A stretch of DNA of 51,096 nt from Acidovorax sp. (lineage in GTDB: Bacteria; Pseudomonadota; Gammaproteobacteria; Burkholderiales; Burkholderiaceae_C). Of the stretch, positions 28,477-37,289 are shown one piece after another. How positions within the stretch are numbered: position 1 is the first letter of the stretch; every line of letters begins with the position of its first letter. The translations under genes and the position numbers were made by a program. Below the pieces are notes generated by a model. It was not told the origin of the DNA, ran no database searches, and worked only from the letters and a program-made list of their open reading frames with translations. The DNA lies in assembly GCF_027492855.1 (NCBI RefSeq), contig NZ_JAPUDY010000086.1, positions 1-51,096 on the forward strand, written 5' to 3'.

Positions 28477-29703
28477 TCACCGCGCCGCTGGTGCCGCCCC
28501 GTGCAGCTGGAGCTTGCCCACCACCAGCATCGACAGCGCCGCTGCGGCAATGCCCACCAAGGCCGCCACCCAATAGTTCTGTACCAGCCCCTGCGCATCG
28601 CGGCTGATCAGCAATCCCCCCACGAACGAAGCCGCCCCCATGGCGGCCGATTGCACCGACGCATTCAGGGTCATGAACGTGCCTCGCAAGGACGGCTGCG
28701 CGGCCGAGGTGATGATGGCCATGCCCGGAATCATGCGGCCGCTGACGAAGGCGAACATGAAGGTGGACACCACCAGCACGCCCCACAGCGGCAGCCCCTC
28801 GGACAGGGCCGTTCCCAACAGGCAGGGCATTGAAGCCAGCGCCAGCACGCGGAAGGTGCGCACCTTGCCCCACCGGTCGGTCAGGCGGCCAAAGTAGCGC
28901 GCCGTGAACAACGTGGCGACACCGCCGCACAGGTAAGCCAGCGGAATCTGGTCGGCCCGCACCCCGGCGTTGGTCTGCATGTAGATGGTGATGTAGGGGA
29001 TCACCGTGAAACCGGTGGACATCACCAGCGCAGAGAAGAGAAAGGCCCAGCGGTGGTTCGGGTCGGCCAGCACTTGCGCGATGCCGCCCAGCGCGGTTCG
29101 GCCGTGGGCGGCATGCACGTGGGCAGTCATGGCGGGCATGGTACGGGCTGCCTGGACGGCCAGCACACCCACCATGGCCGCAATGGCGATGAACGGCGCG
29201 TTCCAGCCGCCATGCTCCGCCAGAATCAGCCCCAGGGGCACCCCGGCCACCGTGGACACCGAAAATGACGTCATCACGATGCCCATGGCGCGCCCGCGCC
29301 GCTCAAACGGCACCACGTCGGCCACGATGGTCTGCGACAGGGCCGACAGCACACCGCCAAACGCCCCCGCCAGAATGCGCGCCGCCATGAGCGTGCCATA
29401 GGTGGGCGCCACGCCGCAGGCCAGCGTCGCCAGCCCGAACAGGACGTAAAGCACCAGCAGCAGCCGCTTGCGGCCAAAACGGTCGATATACGTGGATGCC
29501 AGCAGCCCCGACGCCCCCGCCGACAGCGTGTAGGCCGACACCAGCAGGCCGAACTGCGCATCGCTGATGGAGAACAACTGCGTGAACTTCGGGCCCAGCG
29601 GCATCATGATCATGAAGTCGAGGATGTGGGTGAACTGGATGCCCGCCAGGGTCAGCAGCAGCCAGAGTTCGCGGCGGGGTGTAAGCGCAGAGGAGGAGGG
29701 CAC
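28477..29703 (-). CDS. MFS transporter (drug/metabolite exporter type)
   Basis: Inner-membrane permease of the major facilitator superfamily with 12 predicted segments. Motif A appears in the loop between segments 2 and 3 (ASTYIDRFGRKRLLL), and FTHILDFMIMMPLGPKF in segment 1 is typical of DHA1 exporters of the arabinose-efflux/Bcr type. I give a GTG start at 29703 (408 residues) since the open frame upstream is Arg/Pro-rich and not membrane-like; an SD is not visible and the start is uncertain. Substrate unknown. Confidence 0.82.
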   Translation of the reverse strand: MPSSSALTPRRELWLLLTLAGIQFTHILDFMIMMPLGPKFTQLFSISDAQFGLLVSAYTLSAGASGLLASTYIDRFGRKRLLLVLYVLFGLATLACGVAPTYGTLMAARILAGAFGGVLSALSQTIVADVVPFERRGRAMGIVMTSFSVSTVAGVPLGLILAEHGGWNAPFIAIAAMVGVLAVQAARTMPAMTAHVHAAHGRTALGGIAQVLADPNHRWAFLFSALVMSTGFTVIPYITIYMQTNAGVRADQIPLAYLCGGVATLFTARYFGRLTDRWGKVRTFRVLALASMPCLLGTALSEGLPLWGVLVVSTFMFAFVSGRMIPGMAIITSAAQPSLRGTFMTLNASVQSAAMGAASFVGGLLISRDAQGLVQNYWVAALVGIAAAALSMLVVGKLQLHGAAPAAR

Positions 29704-29785
29704 AGAAAGGGGCCGCGAGCGGCCTGGTCGAAGGCAAGGCTGCACAGTGTGCCCCAAGGGCGCGGGCAGGCTTTGCCCCGGCGCG

Positions 29786-29791
29786 TAAAAT
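29786..29791 (+). promoter_or_regulatory. candidate -10 element of purC
   Basis: TAAAAT, about 90 bp before the purC ATG, embedded in GTAAAATC. The same octamer precedes purE at 32716-32723. No good -35 hexamer is visible, so the call rests on the hexamer and on the shared context. Confidence 0.3.
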
Positions 29792-29881
29792 CGGCAGGTT
29801 GCGCGCGGCCCCAACCCGCCAGCGCCTTGCTCACCGTCTGCGGACTACCCGCAGCAGCTTTCGACCGCCCACACCGACACC

Positions 29882-30805
29882 ATGACCCAGCCCAGCTCCA
29901 ACGCCCTGCACACTTCGGCCCTGACCTCGCTGCCCCTGCTGGCACGCGGCAAGGTGCGCGACAACTACGCCGTGGGCGACGACCGCATCCTGATGGTGGC
30001 CAGCGACCGCCTGTCGGCGTTCGACGTGATCATGGGCGAGCCCATTCCCGGCAAGGGCGAGCTGCTCACGCAAATGGCACTGTTCTGGTTCGACAAACTC
30101 GGCCATATCTGCCCCAACCACCTGACGGGCGATGCCCCCGAAAGCGTGGTGAGCCCCGAGGAAGCACCCCAGATCCGGGGCCGCTCGATGCTGGTGCAGC
30201 GCCTGAAGCCCATCCCGGTGGAGGCCGTGGTGCGCGGCTACCTGGCCGGCAGCGGCTGGAAGGAATACCAGGAATCGCGCTCGGTGTGCGGCGTGTCCCT
30301 GCCTGAGGGCCTGACCAACGCCGCCAAGCTGCCCGAGCCCATCTACACGCCCGCCGCCAAGGCCGCGATGGGCGAGCATGACGAGAACATCACCTTCGAG
30401 CGCACGGTGGAGATGATCGGACTCGACCTGGCCACCCGCATCCGCGACCTGAGCATTGCGATCTACAAGGCTGCGGCCGACATCGCCCTCACCAAGGGCA
30501 TGATCATTGCCGACACCAAGTTCGAGTTTGGCCTGGCGCCCGACGGCACACTGGTGCTGATGGACGAGGTGCTGACCCCCGACAGCTCGCGCTACTGGCC
30601 TGTGGAGGGCTATGCCGAGGCCCTGGCCAAGGGCGAGAACCCGCCCAGCTATGACAAGCAGTTCGTGCGCGACTGGCTGGAGCAGGCCCAGGTCAACGGC
30701 AAGCCCTGGGACAAGACCGCGCCCTCGCCCCGCCTGCCCCAGGCGGTGATCGAAAAGACCGCCGCCAAGTACCGCGAGGCGCTGGAGCGGCTGACCTCCC
30801 GGTAA
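29882..30805 (+). CDS. purC: phosphoribosylaminoimidazole-succinocarboxamide synthase
   Basis: Condenses CAIR with aspartate using ATP, step 8 of de novo purine synthesis. 307 residues, the longer form common in betaproteobacteria and yeast-like SAICAR synthetases. [27 protein letters not shown] near residue 23 (kinase-like Gly-rich loop and SDR motif), [16 protein letters not shown] near 114, and [12 protein letters not shown] near 212 are diagnostic. It is separated from purE-purK by two minus-strand genes. Confidence 0.96.
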   Translation: MTQPSSNALHTSALTSLPLLARGKVRDNYAVGDDRILMVASDRLSAFDVIMGEPIPGKGELLTQMALFWFDKLGHICPNHLTGDAPESVVSPEEAPQIRGRSMLVQRLKPIPVEAVVRGYLAGSGWKEYQESRSVCGVSLPEGLTNAAKLPEPIYTPAAKAAMGEHDENITFERTVEMIGLDLATRIRDLSIAIYKAAADIALTKGMIIADTKFEFGLAPDGTLVLMDEVLTPDSSRYWPVEGYAEALAKGENPPSYDKQFVRDWLEQAQVNGKPWDKTAPSPRLPQAVIEKTAAKYREALERLTSR

Positions 30806-30844
30806 GCGGTCAGCAGCAACAGCCTGCCCGCCGGGTAGCGGCGG

Positions 30845-31699
30845 TCAGCTCAGCGGGGTTTCCTCTGCCTCAAAACGCAGCAGGGGCTGGCCCTCGCCGC
30901 CCCGCAGCAGCAACTGCGTGCCTTGCTGCCTAAAACTCTGCACCGCAGCCAGCGCCTCGAAGAAGCGCGCCTCCAGCCCGCTGGTTTGCAGGCACAGCGT
31001 GATGTTGGAAACCAGCCGGCCAAAACGCAGCCGCGCACCTTGCACGCCATAGTCCGCCAGGAACCGGTTGCACCCGCCCGAGCCCATGGCGCGGGGCTCA
31101 TCCGCCTGCAGCACCAGATGGGGCACCATATCCCCCGGCGCAGGACGGGGCACAGCCTCGCCCTCGATCTCGATAAGCCTCCAATGCGTGAGCGCCAGGG
31201 GCACCCCAGCCTCCACCGTCGCAGGCTGCGGCAGCATGCGCTGCAGTTGCACATTCACGTGGCGGTAAGCCGCATCCTGCGGCACGGGGTGGCGCATATC
31301 GGTCGTCAAAAGCAGCCGCCCCTCCAGCGTCACCGTGGCTCGCACCTCGTAGCGCCCCTTGGGCAGGAACCGGGCTGACGGGTAGGGAATCCAGATCGCA
31401 AAAGGCGGATGGCCTGCGGGTGCGACGCGCTGGCGGCCCAGCACCACGGGGGGGAGGTCGGGGTTGGTCACGTCCAGCAAGGTGGCTTCGAACACCGCTT
31501 CGGGGGGCAACATGACGCGCTCCCGGGACAACGCAACGCCCGAGACGACGGCGTCAGGCTCGGGCGGACGGGTGGCGCAGCCCGCCACCCAAGCCATGCC
31601 CAGCAGGGCCGCAACCCGCCAGGAACCGCCCCAAAAACGCCGCAACGGCCGAGCCAGCGGGGTGAACAACGCGTGCGGCCTATTCACCCATTGACCCAT
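30845..31699 (-). CDS. putative lipoprotein with YbaY-like and META domains
   Basis: 284 residues. A long basic N-region leads to a lipobox (AWVAGCATRP, Cys near residue 41). The middle (about 55-145) resembles the YbaY/YscW beta-sandwich (LPPEAVFEATLLDVTNPDLP, PFAIWIPYPSARF), and the C-terminal part (about 165-280) resembles the META/HslJ domain (THWRLIEIEGEAVP, GSGGCNRFLADYG, LEARFFEALA). Both domains occur in envelope stress or drug-tolerance lipoproteins; the function of this fusion is not established. It is convergent with purC and 18 bp downstream of the thioredoxin-like gene. Confidence 0.75.
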   Translation of the reverse strand: MGQWVNRPHALFTPLARPLRRFWGGSWRVAALLGMAWVAGCATRPPEPDAVVSGVALSRERVMLPPEAVFEATLLDVTNPDLPPVVLGRQRVAPAGHPPFAIWIPYPSARFLPKGRYEVRATVTLEGRLLLTTDMRHPVPQDAAYRHVNVQLQRMLPQPATVEAGVPLALTHWRLIEIEGEAVPRPAPGDMVPHLVLQADEPRAMGSGGCNRFLADYGVQGARLRFGRLVSNITLCLQTSGLEARFFEALAAVQSFRQQGTQLLLRGGEGQPLLRFEAEETPLS

Positions 31700-31717
31700 T
31701 CATCCCTTCACACCCTC

Positions 31718-32626
31718 TCAGCTCAGCACCACGCTCGACAAGCGGCGCCGGTACGTGGCCACCACCGGGTCTTCGGGCGGGATCTGGCCCTCGGCCACCT
31801 TGGGCTTGGGGAGTTCGATGATTTCGAGGATGGCCACATAGGTCTTGCGGGCGATTTCTTCGCCCCAGGCCTTGTCGCGCATGAGGATTTCGAGCAGTTC
31901 GTCCATCGCGTCGGTCCAGCGCTGCTGGGCCATCAACCAGCGGGCACGGGCGTAGCGGGTGTCGAAGTCACGCTTGTTGGCCGCGATTTTTGCATCAAAA
32001 TCGGCTCCAGCGCTTTCACCATAAGCGCTAACAGCTGCAAAATCAATAGCATCCATCCACACCTTGAGCGCGCCCAGCTTGCGCGAGCCAGCGGCCTTGG
32101 CGATCACCGGGGCAAAAGCAACCTTGGCATCGTCCTCGCGGCGCAACTGCAGCAAAAGCTTGACGTAGTCGAAGCGCACGTCGTCGTTGGACGGGTCGGT
32201 CGCCACCGCGTGCTGCAGCTTTTCGAGGGCCGTGTCCGTATCGCCATCGGCCAGGGCTTCAAGGGCTTCTTCCTCCTCGGCCTCAGCCACCATCTCTTCG
32301 GCCGTGGGCACATGTTTGTCGAGGAAGGCGCGCACCTGCCCCTCGGGCAAGGCGCCCATGAAGCCGTCCACGGGCTGGCCGTTCATGAGCAGCACGCAGG
32401 TGGGAATGCTGCGGATGCCGAACATGCTGGCGATCTGCTGCTCCTGGTCGGAGTCGATCTTGACCAGCTTGAAGCGGCCGGCGTATTCGGTCTCCAGCTT
32501 CTCCAGCACCGGGCCCAGCGACTTGCACGGGCCACACCAGGGCGCCCAGAAGTCCACCAGCACGGGCACGTTCATTGAGGCGGCAACCACCTCGGCTTCA
32601 AAGTTCTCTACGGTGACGTCAATCAT
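31718..32626 (-). CDS. cnoX: CnoX-type thioredoxin-TPR co-chaperone
   Basis: 302 residues: an N-terminal thioredoxin domain (1-110) with a full WCGPC active site (Cys31, Cys34) and cis-Pro in RSIPTCVLL, followed by a helical tetratricopeptide-like half. This is the layout of CnoX/YbbN, a holdase that protects proteins from oxidation and hands them to chaperonins. E. coli CnoX has lost the first active-site cysteine; this one retains both, so it should be redox-active. Residues about 192-212 (AIDFAAVSAYGESAGADFDA) are encoded by an in-frame copy of the dispersed repeat. Confidence 0.87.
   Translation of the reverse strand: MIDVTVENFEAEVVAASMNVPVLVDFWAPWCGPCKSLGPVLEKLETEYAGRFKLVKIDSDQEQQIASMFGIRSIPTCVLLMNGQPVDGFMGALPEGQVRAFLDKHVPTAEEMVAEAEEEEALEALADGDTDTALEKLQHAVATDPSNDDVRFDYVKLLLQLRREDDAKVAFAPVIAKAAGSRKLGALKVWMDAIDFAAVSAYGESAGADFDAKIAANKRDFDTRYARARWLMAQQRWTDAMDELLEILMRDKAWGEEIARKTYVAILEIIELPKPKVAEGQIPPEDPVVATYRRRLSSVVLS
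31992..32052 (-). repeat. two-hairpin repeat inside cnoX, translated in frame
   Basis: Plus strand shows CCAGCGCTTTCACCATAAGCG (large hairpin) then CAGCTGCAAAATCAATAGC (small hairpin side). The order and spacing match intergenic copies, and the local composition is richer in A/T than the surrounding gene. It encodes part of the linker between two helices in the C-terminal half. Confidence 0.75.
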
Positions 32627-32716
32627 GGGGGTGTGAGGCCATAGGCCTGAGAAGCGGTTTGCGCGCTATTTTGGCCCATCGAAACAGCCCCACGTCGGCA
32701 AGGGGGGCGCAAAAAG

Positions 32717-32722
32717 TAAAAT
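32717..32722 (+). promoter_or_regulatory. candidate -10 element of purE
   Basis: TAAAAT inside GTAAAATC, 61 bp before the purE ATG, the same octamer as upstream of purC. No clear -35 is visible. Confidence 0.3.
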
Positions 32723-32783
32723 CCTGGGTTCCACCCACAGCGGTGCGGCGGGCCCTGCGCACTGCTGCCACCCTCCAACCACC

Positions 32784-33278
32784 ATGAAACCCATCCAGAT
32801 CGGCGTGGTCATGGGTTCCAGCAGCGACTGGGACACCATGCAGCATGCAGTGCAGATTCTTGAACAGTTCGGCATCCAGCACGAGGCCCGCGTGGTCTCG
32901 GCCCACCGCATGCCCGACGACATGTTCGCCTACGCCGAGGCCGCCGCAGGCCGGGGCCTCAAGGCCATCATCGCCGGGGCCGGGGGCGCCGCCCACCTGC
33001 CCGGCATGATCGCCGCCAAGACCACGGTGCCCGTGCTGGGCGTGCCCGTGGCCAGCCGCCACCTGCAGGGCGTGGATTCGCTGCACTCCATCGTGCAGAT
33101 GCCCAAGGGCATCCCCGTGGCCACGTTCGCCATCGGCACGGCGGGCGCCGCCAATGCCGCGCTGTTTGCCGTGGCCCTGCTGGCCAACGAAAGCCCCGCG
33201 CTGCGCGCGCGGCTCGAAGCCTTCCGCGCCGAGCAGACTGAAGTGGCCCGCAACATGACCTTGCCGCCCGCCACATGA
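32784..33278 (+). CDS. purE: N5-carboxyaminoimidazole ribonucleotide mutase
   Basis: Class I PurE, converts N5-CAIR to CAIR in purine synthesis. 164 residues with the active-site segment [13 protein letters not shown] near residue 11, SAHRMPDD near 40 (catalytic His) and [16 protein letters not shown] near 68. The stop overlaps the purK start by 4 bp (ATGA), giving stoichiometric expression of the two partners. Confidence 0.97.
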   Translation: MKPIQIGVVMGSSSDWDTMQHAVQILEQFGIQHEARVVSAHRMPDDMFAYAEAAAGRGLKAIIAGAGGAAHLPGMIAAKTTVPVLGVPVASRHLQGVDSLHSIVQMPKGIPVATFAIGTAGAANAALFAVALLANESPALRARLEAFRAEQTEVARNMTLPPAT

Positions 33279-34453
33279 GCCCCGACGACGCCTCTCTCAA
33301 GCCACTGCTGCCCGGCGCCACGCTGGGCGTGCTGGGCGGCGGCCAACTGGGCCGCATGTTCGTGCACCAGGCGCAGGCCATGGGCTACTTCACGGCCGTG
33401 CTCGACGCCGACCCCGCCAGCCCCGCCGGGTTGGTGAGCCACCACCATATTCAGACCGACTACGAAGACCCCAAGGGCCTGGCCGAGCTGGCACGGCTGT
33501 CGGATGCGGTCACCACCGAATTCGAGAACGTGCCTGCCGCCGCCCTGGCTGCGCTGGCCGTGCAACGCCCCGTGTCACCCGCCGCCAGTGCGGTGTCGGT
33601 GGCGCAGGACCGTGCGCGGGAAAAAGCGCATTTCGTCGCCTGCGGCGTGCCCTGCGCGCCCTACGCCGTGATCGAGACGGCGGAACAACTGGCCGCGGTG
33701 CCTGCCGATCTCTTGCCGGGCATCCTCAAAACCGCCCGCATGGGCTACGACGGCAAGGGCCAGGTGCGCGTGAAGACCACCGCCGAGCTGGCCGCCGCCT
33801 GGGACGCGGTCGGCAAGGTGCCCTGCGTGCTGGAGAAGATGCTGCCGCTGCAGCTCGAATGCTCCGTGCTCGTGGCGCGCGGCGCCGACGGTGCCATGGT
33901 GCACTTGCCCGTGCAGCGCAACCTGCACCGCGATGGCATCCTGGCCGTGACCGAGGTTTATGAAGAAAATCTGCCTCTAGCGCTTGCTACACAAGCGGTA
34001 GTAGCTGCGAAATCTGTAGCAGAAGGTCTGCAGTACGTGGGCGTGCTGTGCGTGGAGTTCTTCGTGCTGCAGGACGGCCACCTGGTAGTCAACGAGATCG
34101 CCCCGCGCCCGCACAACAGCGGCCACTACAGCCAGGACGCCTGCGACGTGTCGCAGTTCGAGCTGCAGGTGCGCACCATGGCCCGCCTGCCGCTCACCCA
34201 GCCGCGCCAGCACAGCGCAGCCGTCATGCTCAACCTGCTGGGCGACCTGTGGTTTGCGCAGGGCGATGTGCAGCAGTCGCCCCCGTGGGACCAGGTGCTG
34301 GCCCTGCCCGGCGCGCACCTACACCTGTACGGCAAGCGTGAAGCCAAACGGGGCCGCAAGATGGGCCACCTCAACATCACCGGCGCCACGCCTGCCGCCG
34401 CGCGCGCCACGGCGCTGCAGGCCGCCGCCCTGCTAGGCATCGCAGCGTTCTGA
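33275..34453 (+). CDS. purK: N5-carboxyaminoimidazole ribonucleotide synthase
   Basis: ATP-grasp enzyme making N5-CAIR from AIR, ATP and bicarbonate. 392 residues; [17 protein letters not shown] at the start, [15 protein letters not shown] near 152 and [18 protein letters not shown] near 274 are diagnostic. Residues about 231-251 ([20 protein letters not shown]) coincide with a copy of the dispersed repeat that supplies the helix before [11 protein letters not shown]. It is translationally coupled to purE and followed 2 bp later by tsaC. Confidence 0.96.
   Translation: MSPDDASLKPLLPGATLGVLGGGQLGRMFVHQAQAMGYFTAVLDADPASPAGLVSHHHIQTDYEDPKGLAELARLSDAVTTEFENVPAAALAALAVQRPVSPAASAVSVAQDRAREKAHFVACGVPCAPYAVIETAEQLAAVPADLLPGILKTARMGYDGKGQVRVKTTAELAAAWDAVGKVPCVLEKMLPLQLECSVLVARGADGAMVHLPVQRNLHRDGILAVTEVYEENLPLALATQAVVAAKSVAEGLQYVGVLCVEFFVLQDGHLVVNEIAPRPHNSGHYSQDACDVSQFELQVRTMARLPLTQPRQHSAAVMLNLLGDLWFAQGDVQQSPPWDQVLALPGAHLHLYGKREAKRGRKMGHLNITGATPAAARATALQAAALLGIAAF
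33966..34025 (+). repeat. two-hairpin repeat inside purK, translated in frame
   Basis: Sequence blocks CTAGCGCTTGCTACACAAGCG, then GTAGCTGCGAAATCTGTAGC, in the same order as in other copies. It encodes [15 protein letters not shown], which in PurK proteins is a conserved amphipathic helix, so the repeat-derived peptide fits the fold. Codons TCT, AGA and GTA here contrast with the GC-rich neighbours. Confidence 0.75.
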
Positions 34454-34455
34454 CC

Positions 34456-35472
34456 ATGATTCTTGACGGCACCCTGCCCGAATCCATTGCCGCCGCCACC
34501 CGCGCCGTGCGCAGCGGCGCGCTGCTGGGCCTGCCCACCGAAACCGTGTATGGCCTGGCCGCCGACGCCAGCAGCGATACGGCCGTGGCGCAGATCTATG
34601 CCGCGAAAGGGCGACCCGCCGACCACCCGCTCATCGTGCATGTAGCCAATGCCGAGGGCATCGCACACTTCGCCCGCGAGGTGCCGGGCTTTGCCCAGAA
34701 GCTGGTCGATGCCTTCTGGCCCGGCCCGCTCACGCTCATCCTGCCGCGCCGGCCCGGCGTGGCCACGGCCGCCACCGGCGGCCAGGACAGCGTGGGCCTG
34801 CGTTGCCCCTCGCACCCCGTGGCCCACGCGCTGCTGCTGGCCTGCGCGGCACCGGCCGACGGCACGGACCAGGGTGGCCCGCCCGTGTGGGGCGTTGCGG
34901 CGCCCAGCGCCAACCGCTTCGGCCGCGTAAGCCCCACCACCGCCCAGCATGTGCAGGACGAGCTGGGTGCCGACCTGCTGGTGCTGGACGGCGGCCCCTG
35001 CGGCGTGGGCATTGAAAGCACCATCGTGGACTGCACACGCGGCGTGCCCGTGCTGCTGCGCCCCGGCGCCATCACGCGGGCGCAAATCGCCGCGGCCTGC
35101 GGCATCGCACCGCTGTCCAAGGAGGACCTGCCCGCACACACGCCCCGCGCCTCGGGCACGCTGGAGGCACACTATGCCCCCGCCGCCAAGGTGCGCCTGA
35201 TGGACGCCAAGGCCCTGCAGACCAGCCTGGACCTGCTGGGCGCCGACGCCGCGCACATCGCCGTCTATGCCCGCGCCGCGCTGCGCACCCGATCCTCCCA
35301 GCTCGTGATGCGGCGCATGCCCGACGACTCCACAGCCGCTGCCCAGCAGCTTTTTGCCGTGCTGCGCGGCTTTGACGACGAAGGGGTGAAGCTGATCTGG
35401 ATCGAAACACCACCCGCCGCGCCCGACTGGGAAGGCGTGCGCGACCGTCTGCAGCGCGCCGCTGCAGCATAG
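34456..35472 (+). CDS. tsaC: L-threonylcarbamoyladenylate synthase
   Basis: Makes threonylcarbamoyl-AMP for the universal t6A37 tRNA modification. 338 residues: YrdC domain (about 10-200; LPTETVYGLAADASS near 27, KGRPADHPLIVHV near 52) plus a C-terminal Sua5 domain (SGTLEAHYAPAAKVRLM near 234), so it is the Sua5-type long form rather than the short TsaC. It follows purK by 2 bp. tsaB, another t6A gene, is 7 kb downstream. Confidence 0.93.
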   Translation: MILDGTLPESIAAATRAVRSGALLGLPTETVYGLAADASSDTAVAQIYAAKGRPADHPLIVHVANAEGIAHFAREVPGFAQKLVDAFWPGPLTLILPRRPGVATAATGGQDSVGLRCPSHPVAHALLLACAAPADGTDQGGPPVWGVAAPSANRFGRVSPTTAQHVQDELGADLLVLDGGPCGVGIESTIVDCTRGVPVLLRPGAITRAQIAAACGIAPLSKEDLPAHTPRASGTLEAHYAPAAKVRLMDAKALQTSLDLLGADAAHIAVYARAALRTRSSQLVMRRMPDDSTAAAQQLFAVLRGFDDEGVKLIWIETPPAAPDWEGVRDRLQRAAAA

Positions 35473-35551
35473 AGCCTGTTCACTGGCATGGCTGCTTTAC
35501 AAGCATTGGCATTGCCCCGCTAAACTACCTCCCACTTTTCTGGAGAAATAC

Positions 35552-36505
35552 ATGGCAGCAAATTGGATGCGCCGCACCGTCATGGTCGCCGCATGTGCGT
35601 CGGCCGCGTTGCTCGCGGCTTGCGGTTCCAGCACCACCGAATCGGCCATCTCGCCCCAGCGCTTCATTGCGTTTGGCGACGCCCTGAGCGATGTGGGGCA
35701 AAACGGCTCGCGCTACACCGTCAACGACGGCAGCGTCAACAACTGGACTCTGCAGGTAGCAAACAACTACGGCAAGCCCCTCACGTCCGTGTCTGCTGGC
35801 GGCACAAGCTATGCCACGGGCAACGCGCGCGTCAACGCCAAGCCCGACGCAGCAGGCAACACCAGCACCCGCACGATCACCGAGCAGATCGACGCCTTTT
35901 TGGCCGGCGGCAGCTTTGTGAACACCGACCTGGTGATCGTGAGCGGTGGCATCAGCGACGTGATCGCCGGTATGGCTGCCGTGAATGCAGGCACCCAGAC
36001 CGAAGCCGCCATGGTGGCCGCCGCGCGCAAGGCGGGCGAGGACCTGGCCGCCCAGGTGCGCCGCCTGGTGACGGCTGGCGCCAAGTATGTGGTGGTGACC
36101 GGCACCTACGACCTCAGCAAAACCCCCTGGGCCAAGACCATCGGCCGCGAAGCCCTGCTGACGAATGCCAGCAGCCGCTTCAACGATGGCCTGCTGGTGG
36201 GCATCGTGGACCTGGGCGCCAACGTTCTGTATGTGGACTCGGCCTACTACGTGAACCTGTATACCGGCGTGCCCGGCAACTACGGCTTCAACAACGCCAC
36301 GACGCCCGTGTGCACGTCGGTGGACGCCAAAAACGGCATCGGTATTGGCGCGGGCCAGGTCAACTCTGCCCTGTGCAACAGTTCCACACTGCTGCCAAGC
36401 GCCAGCCAGACCTCGTACGTGTTTGCAGACCCGATCTACCTCACGCCTTCTGCACAGCGCCAGTTTGGCACCTACGCCTACGACCGCCTGCGCGCGCGCT
36501 GGTAA
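35552..36505 (+). CDS. SGNH-fold lipoprotein lacking catalytic residues
   Basis: 317 residues with a lipoprotein signal (lipobox ALLAAC near residue 25). The fold markers of SGNH/GDSL hydrolases are recognisable, but key residues differ: block I reads AFGDALSDVG, so the nucleophile serine is Ala (about residue 44); block III reads SGGISD instead of GGND; and the DxxH of block V reads ADPIYLTP, so the histidine is Tyr (about 296). The protein may bind rather than hydrolyse esters or glycans. An SD-like GGAGAA precedes the ATG. A strong terminator follows at 36529-36557. Confidence 0.8.
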   Translation: MAANWMRRTVMVAACASAALLAACGSSTTESAISPQRFIAFGDALSDVGQNGSRYTVNDGSVNNWTLQVANNYGKPLTSVSAGGTSYATGNARVNAKPDAAGNTSTRTITEQIDAFLAGGSFVNTDLVIVSGGISDVIAGMAAVNAGTQTEAAMVAAARKAGEDLAAQVRRLVTAGAKYVVVTGTYDLSKTPWAKTIGREALLTNASSRFNDGLLVGIVDLGANVLYVDSAYYVNLYTGVPGNYGFNNATTPVCTSVDAKNGIGIGAGQVNSALCNSSTLLPSASQTSYVFADPIYLTPSAQRQFGTYAYDRLRARW

Positions 36506-36528
36506 GCCAACCGCCTGCCGCCACACGC

Positions 36529-36557
36529 AAAAAAGGCCGCTCATCGAGCGGCCTTTT
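36529..36557. terminator. bidirectional intrinsic terminator
   Basis: An 11-bp stem AAAAGGCCGCT/AGCGGCCTTTT with loop CATCG. It ends in T4 on the plus strand and in T6 on the minus strand, so it can stop the plus-strand SGNH gene and the minus-strand OmpW gene that converge here. Confidence 0.85.
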
Positions 36558-36577
36558 GCATGGACGGAGCCAGTCCT

Positions 36578-37258
36578 TCAGAACCGATAGACCACACCCA
36601 GCGTCACCACATTGGGGTTGAGCTTGACGTTGATGGTCTGCCCGGTGGACAGCGTGTTGCGCGTCTTGACGAAGGTCTTGTAATAGGCCACGTCCAGCGA
36701 CAACTGGTCGGTCAGGGCCACGCTCACGCCCACCTGTGGGGTCAGGCCGAACCGCGACTCAGCGCTCAGCGTGGTGGGCCGCGAGGGGTTGCCACCCGTG
36801 AGGCCGGTCAACGCTGCCGTGCCGCGCTCCTTGAAGAACTTGGCGTAGGTCACGCCCAGGCCCACGTAGGGACGCACGCGGGCGTTGGCCTCCAGAAAGC
36901 GGTATTGCGCAAACACGGTCATGGGCAGCACTTTGACCTCGCCGATCTTGCCCACACCCGCGATCGCACCGGCACCCACGATGTCGTGCTTGAACGGCAG
37001 GGCCAGGGGCACATCCACCGCCCAGTTGTCGGTAAGCATGTAGGTGATGCCACCCGCCAATTGCGTGTTGGAGCGCACGTCCACCTTGGTGCCCGTGAAG
37101 CTGGGGGCCGACAAATCCCCGCTGTTGACCTGGGGGGAGATTTGCGTGGCGCCCGCCCGCACCAGCCAACTGCCCGCCGTCTGCGCCTGCGCGCCCCCAG
37201 CGGTTGCCAGCACCAGGGCGCCAACGGCCCACGCAAAGGAATGCTTGATTTTTTTCAT
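36578..37258 (-). CDS. ompW: OmpW-family outer membrane protein
   Basis: Eight-stranded outer-membrane beta-barrel of the OmpW family, 226 residues from the ATG at 37258. It has a signal peptide (MKKIKHSFAWAVGALVLATA, cleavage after AQA), the N-terminal AGSWLVRAGATQISP typical of OmpW, internal ITYMLTDNWAVDV and RPYVGLGVTYAKF, and a C-terminal VVYRF ending in aromatic Phe as BAM substrates do. OmpW proteins form narrow hydrophobic channels. It lies between two GDSL-type genes. Confidence 0.92.
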   Translation of the reverse strand: MKKIKHSFAWAVGALVLATAGGAQAQTAGSWLVRAGATQISPQVNSGDLSAPSFTGTKVDVRSNTQLAGGITYMLTDNWAVDVPLALPFKHDIVGAGAIAGVGKIGEVKVLPMTVFAQYRFLEANARVRPYVGLGVTYAKFFKERGTAALTGLTGGNPSRPTTLSAESRFGLTPQVGVSVALTDQLSLDVAYYKTFVKTRNTLSTGQTINVKLNPNVVTLGVVYRF

Positions 37259-37289
37259 GATGGTGAAGAGCCTTGTATCGCCGTTGTGT

